This document shows, one piece after another, positions 44,274 through 44,805 of a DNA stretch of 44,805 nucleotides. The position numbers were made by a program, and so were the translations under genes. The stretch lies in contig SKIB01000051.1 of NCBI GenBank assembly GCA_007116635.1, positions 1-44,805 of the forward strand, given 5' to 3'. The stretch is from Saccharospirillaceae bacterium. GTDB lineage: Bacteria > Pseudomonadota > Gammaproteobacteria > Pseudomonadales > Natronospirillaceae. Numbering within the stretch: the stretch's first letter is position 1; every line of letters begins with the position of its first letter. The notes under the pieces are model-generated. The model saw nothing but the letters and a program-made list of their open reading frames with translations, was not told the DNA's origin and did no database searches.

Positions 44274-44805
44274 TGGTCTGGTAGCTGTGCTCTCAGGGAC
44301 GCTGTTCGTCGTCCCTGAACGCTTGACGGCGTCCATCCTTGGCCGCCGACACCCCTCGATCCCAGTTCCCAGCCCAAGGCTGGCTGGCTTCGCGCAGGGT
44401 GACCGGATTTGATGCTCAGGGTGAAGTTATTCTCCGAGTGGCAGCAGCCAGCAATAGAAAGTGAGCCATACATATTGATCCAGCCCGCCCTGCGTCGAGC
44501 GGGCCATGGCCTCTGTCAGTAGGCGGCGTCAGGAGCACAGGGATGTGCGGATGCGAATGCCCATGGACGGCGCAAGCGCGAAAGCCAGCAAATCAACAGC
44601 AACTAAGAACAGCAACAGCGCGCCGCGAATGCTCGCCGGATGACAGAAGGCATGGGCCGCAGCAGGGCGGGTGCAGCCTGAGATTTGGCAGTGAACTGCC
44701 GTATGCCGCCAGCCTCTGGTCTGGCAACTGCGCTCTCGGGGACGCTGTTCGTCGTCCATGACCGCTTGGCGGCGTCCATCCTTGGCCGCCGACACCCCTC
44801 GATCC
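44274..44805. repeat. Composite interspersed repeat, modules A-B-C-A (copy 2, cut by window end)
   Basis: Module A at 44274-44375, module B at 44522-44579, module C at 44616-44682 and a second, truncated module A at 44717-44805, all in the orientation seen at 17240-17607. B differs from its first copy at only a few of 58 positions. A ggcttcgcgcagggtgacc segment (44388-44405) corresponds to the hairpin arms of the other copy. The A-B-C-A pattern suggests a repeated cassette that continues past the window. No protein-coding frame looks credible; apparent open frames are repeat-derived. Confidence 0.8.

Noticed and set aside
1-44805. tRNA, rRNA or riboswitch genes.
   Set aside because: No cloverleaf, rRNA-like or known riboswitch sequence was recognised in any spacer.

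Overview
The window looks like a chromosomal segment of a gammaproteobacterium, probably marine and Oceanospirillales- or Alteromonadales-like; the genus cannot be fixed from sequence alone. The evidence is the ubiE-ubiJ-ubiB-hisE-HIT-tatABC gene order, a Salmonella-type Acs, HrpA, CydDC, PolA, and a Fur box of the gammaproteobacterial 7-1-7 type. Housekeeping genes are tightly packed, with many ATGA overlaps, and are intact.

Layout. 1-1047: the 3' part of fadH, followed by a prolyl-4-hydroxylase-like dioxygenase. 2070-12060: an accessory island. At its left edge are an RHS/YD-repeat remnant and a previously hidden ISL3-type transposase remnant. Its body is a type I restriction-modification operon read leftward (half hsdS, hsdM, DUF1016 nuclease, fic, half hsdS, AlbA_2/ATPase, rhuM, hsdR, YgjP-like peptidase). 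A second, shorter RHS remnant in the same orientation closes it on the right. Only hsdM, the first half hsdS and the ygjP gene look intact. hsdR, fic and rhuM have lost their middles, one hsdS half carries a stop codon, and two genes carry single-base frameshifts in A runs. A yefM-yoeB toxin-antitoxin pair sits at the right edge. 12905-17144: hrpA and a DUF6435 small protein. 17141-18230: a gene-poor repeat zone holding a composite A-B-C interspersed repeat, a 40-bp tandem repeat and hairpins. The same A-B-C modules recur in the same order at 44274-44805.

18278-30295: acs (acetate activation) divergent from an M14 carboxypeptidase, then a dCACHE chemoreceptor, polA (with a degenerate proofreading site), a Fur-box-controlled 54-residue membrane-anchored protein, and a histidine kinase paired with a REC-DUF3369-GGDEF-EAL regulator. 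30464-36001: cydDC (glutathione/cysteine export for cytochrome bd assembly), a polytopic membrane protein and an outer-membrane beta-barrel. 36101-38085: an MFS transporter and an FAH-family hydrolase. 38158-43793: one leftward operon for ubiquinone synthesis (ubiE, ubiJ, ubiB), histidine synthesis (hisE), a HIT hydrolase, Tat export (tatABC) and two YbjQ-family proteins.

The points most worth following up are the concentrated gene-internal deletions in the RM island, the Fur-controlled microprotein, the A-B-C repeat family, the proofreading-site loss in PolA, an inverted repeat covering the ubiE ribosome binding site, and a coding-like 46-codon extension past the cydC stop.
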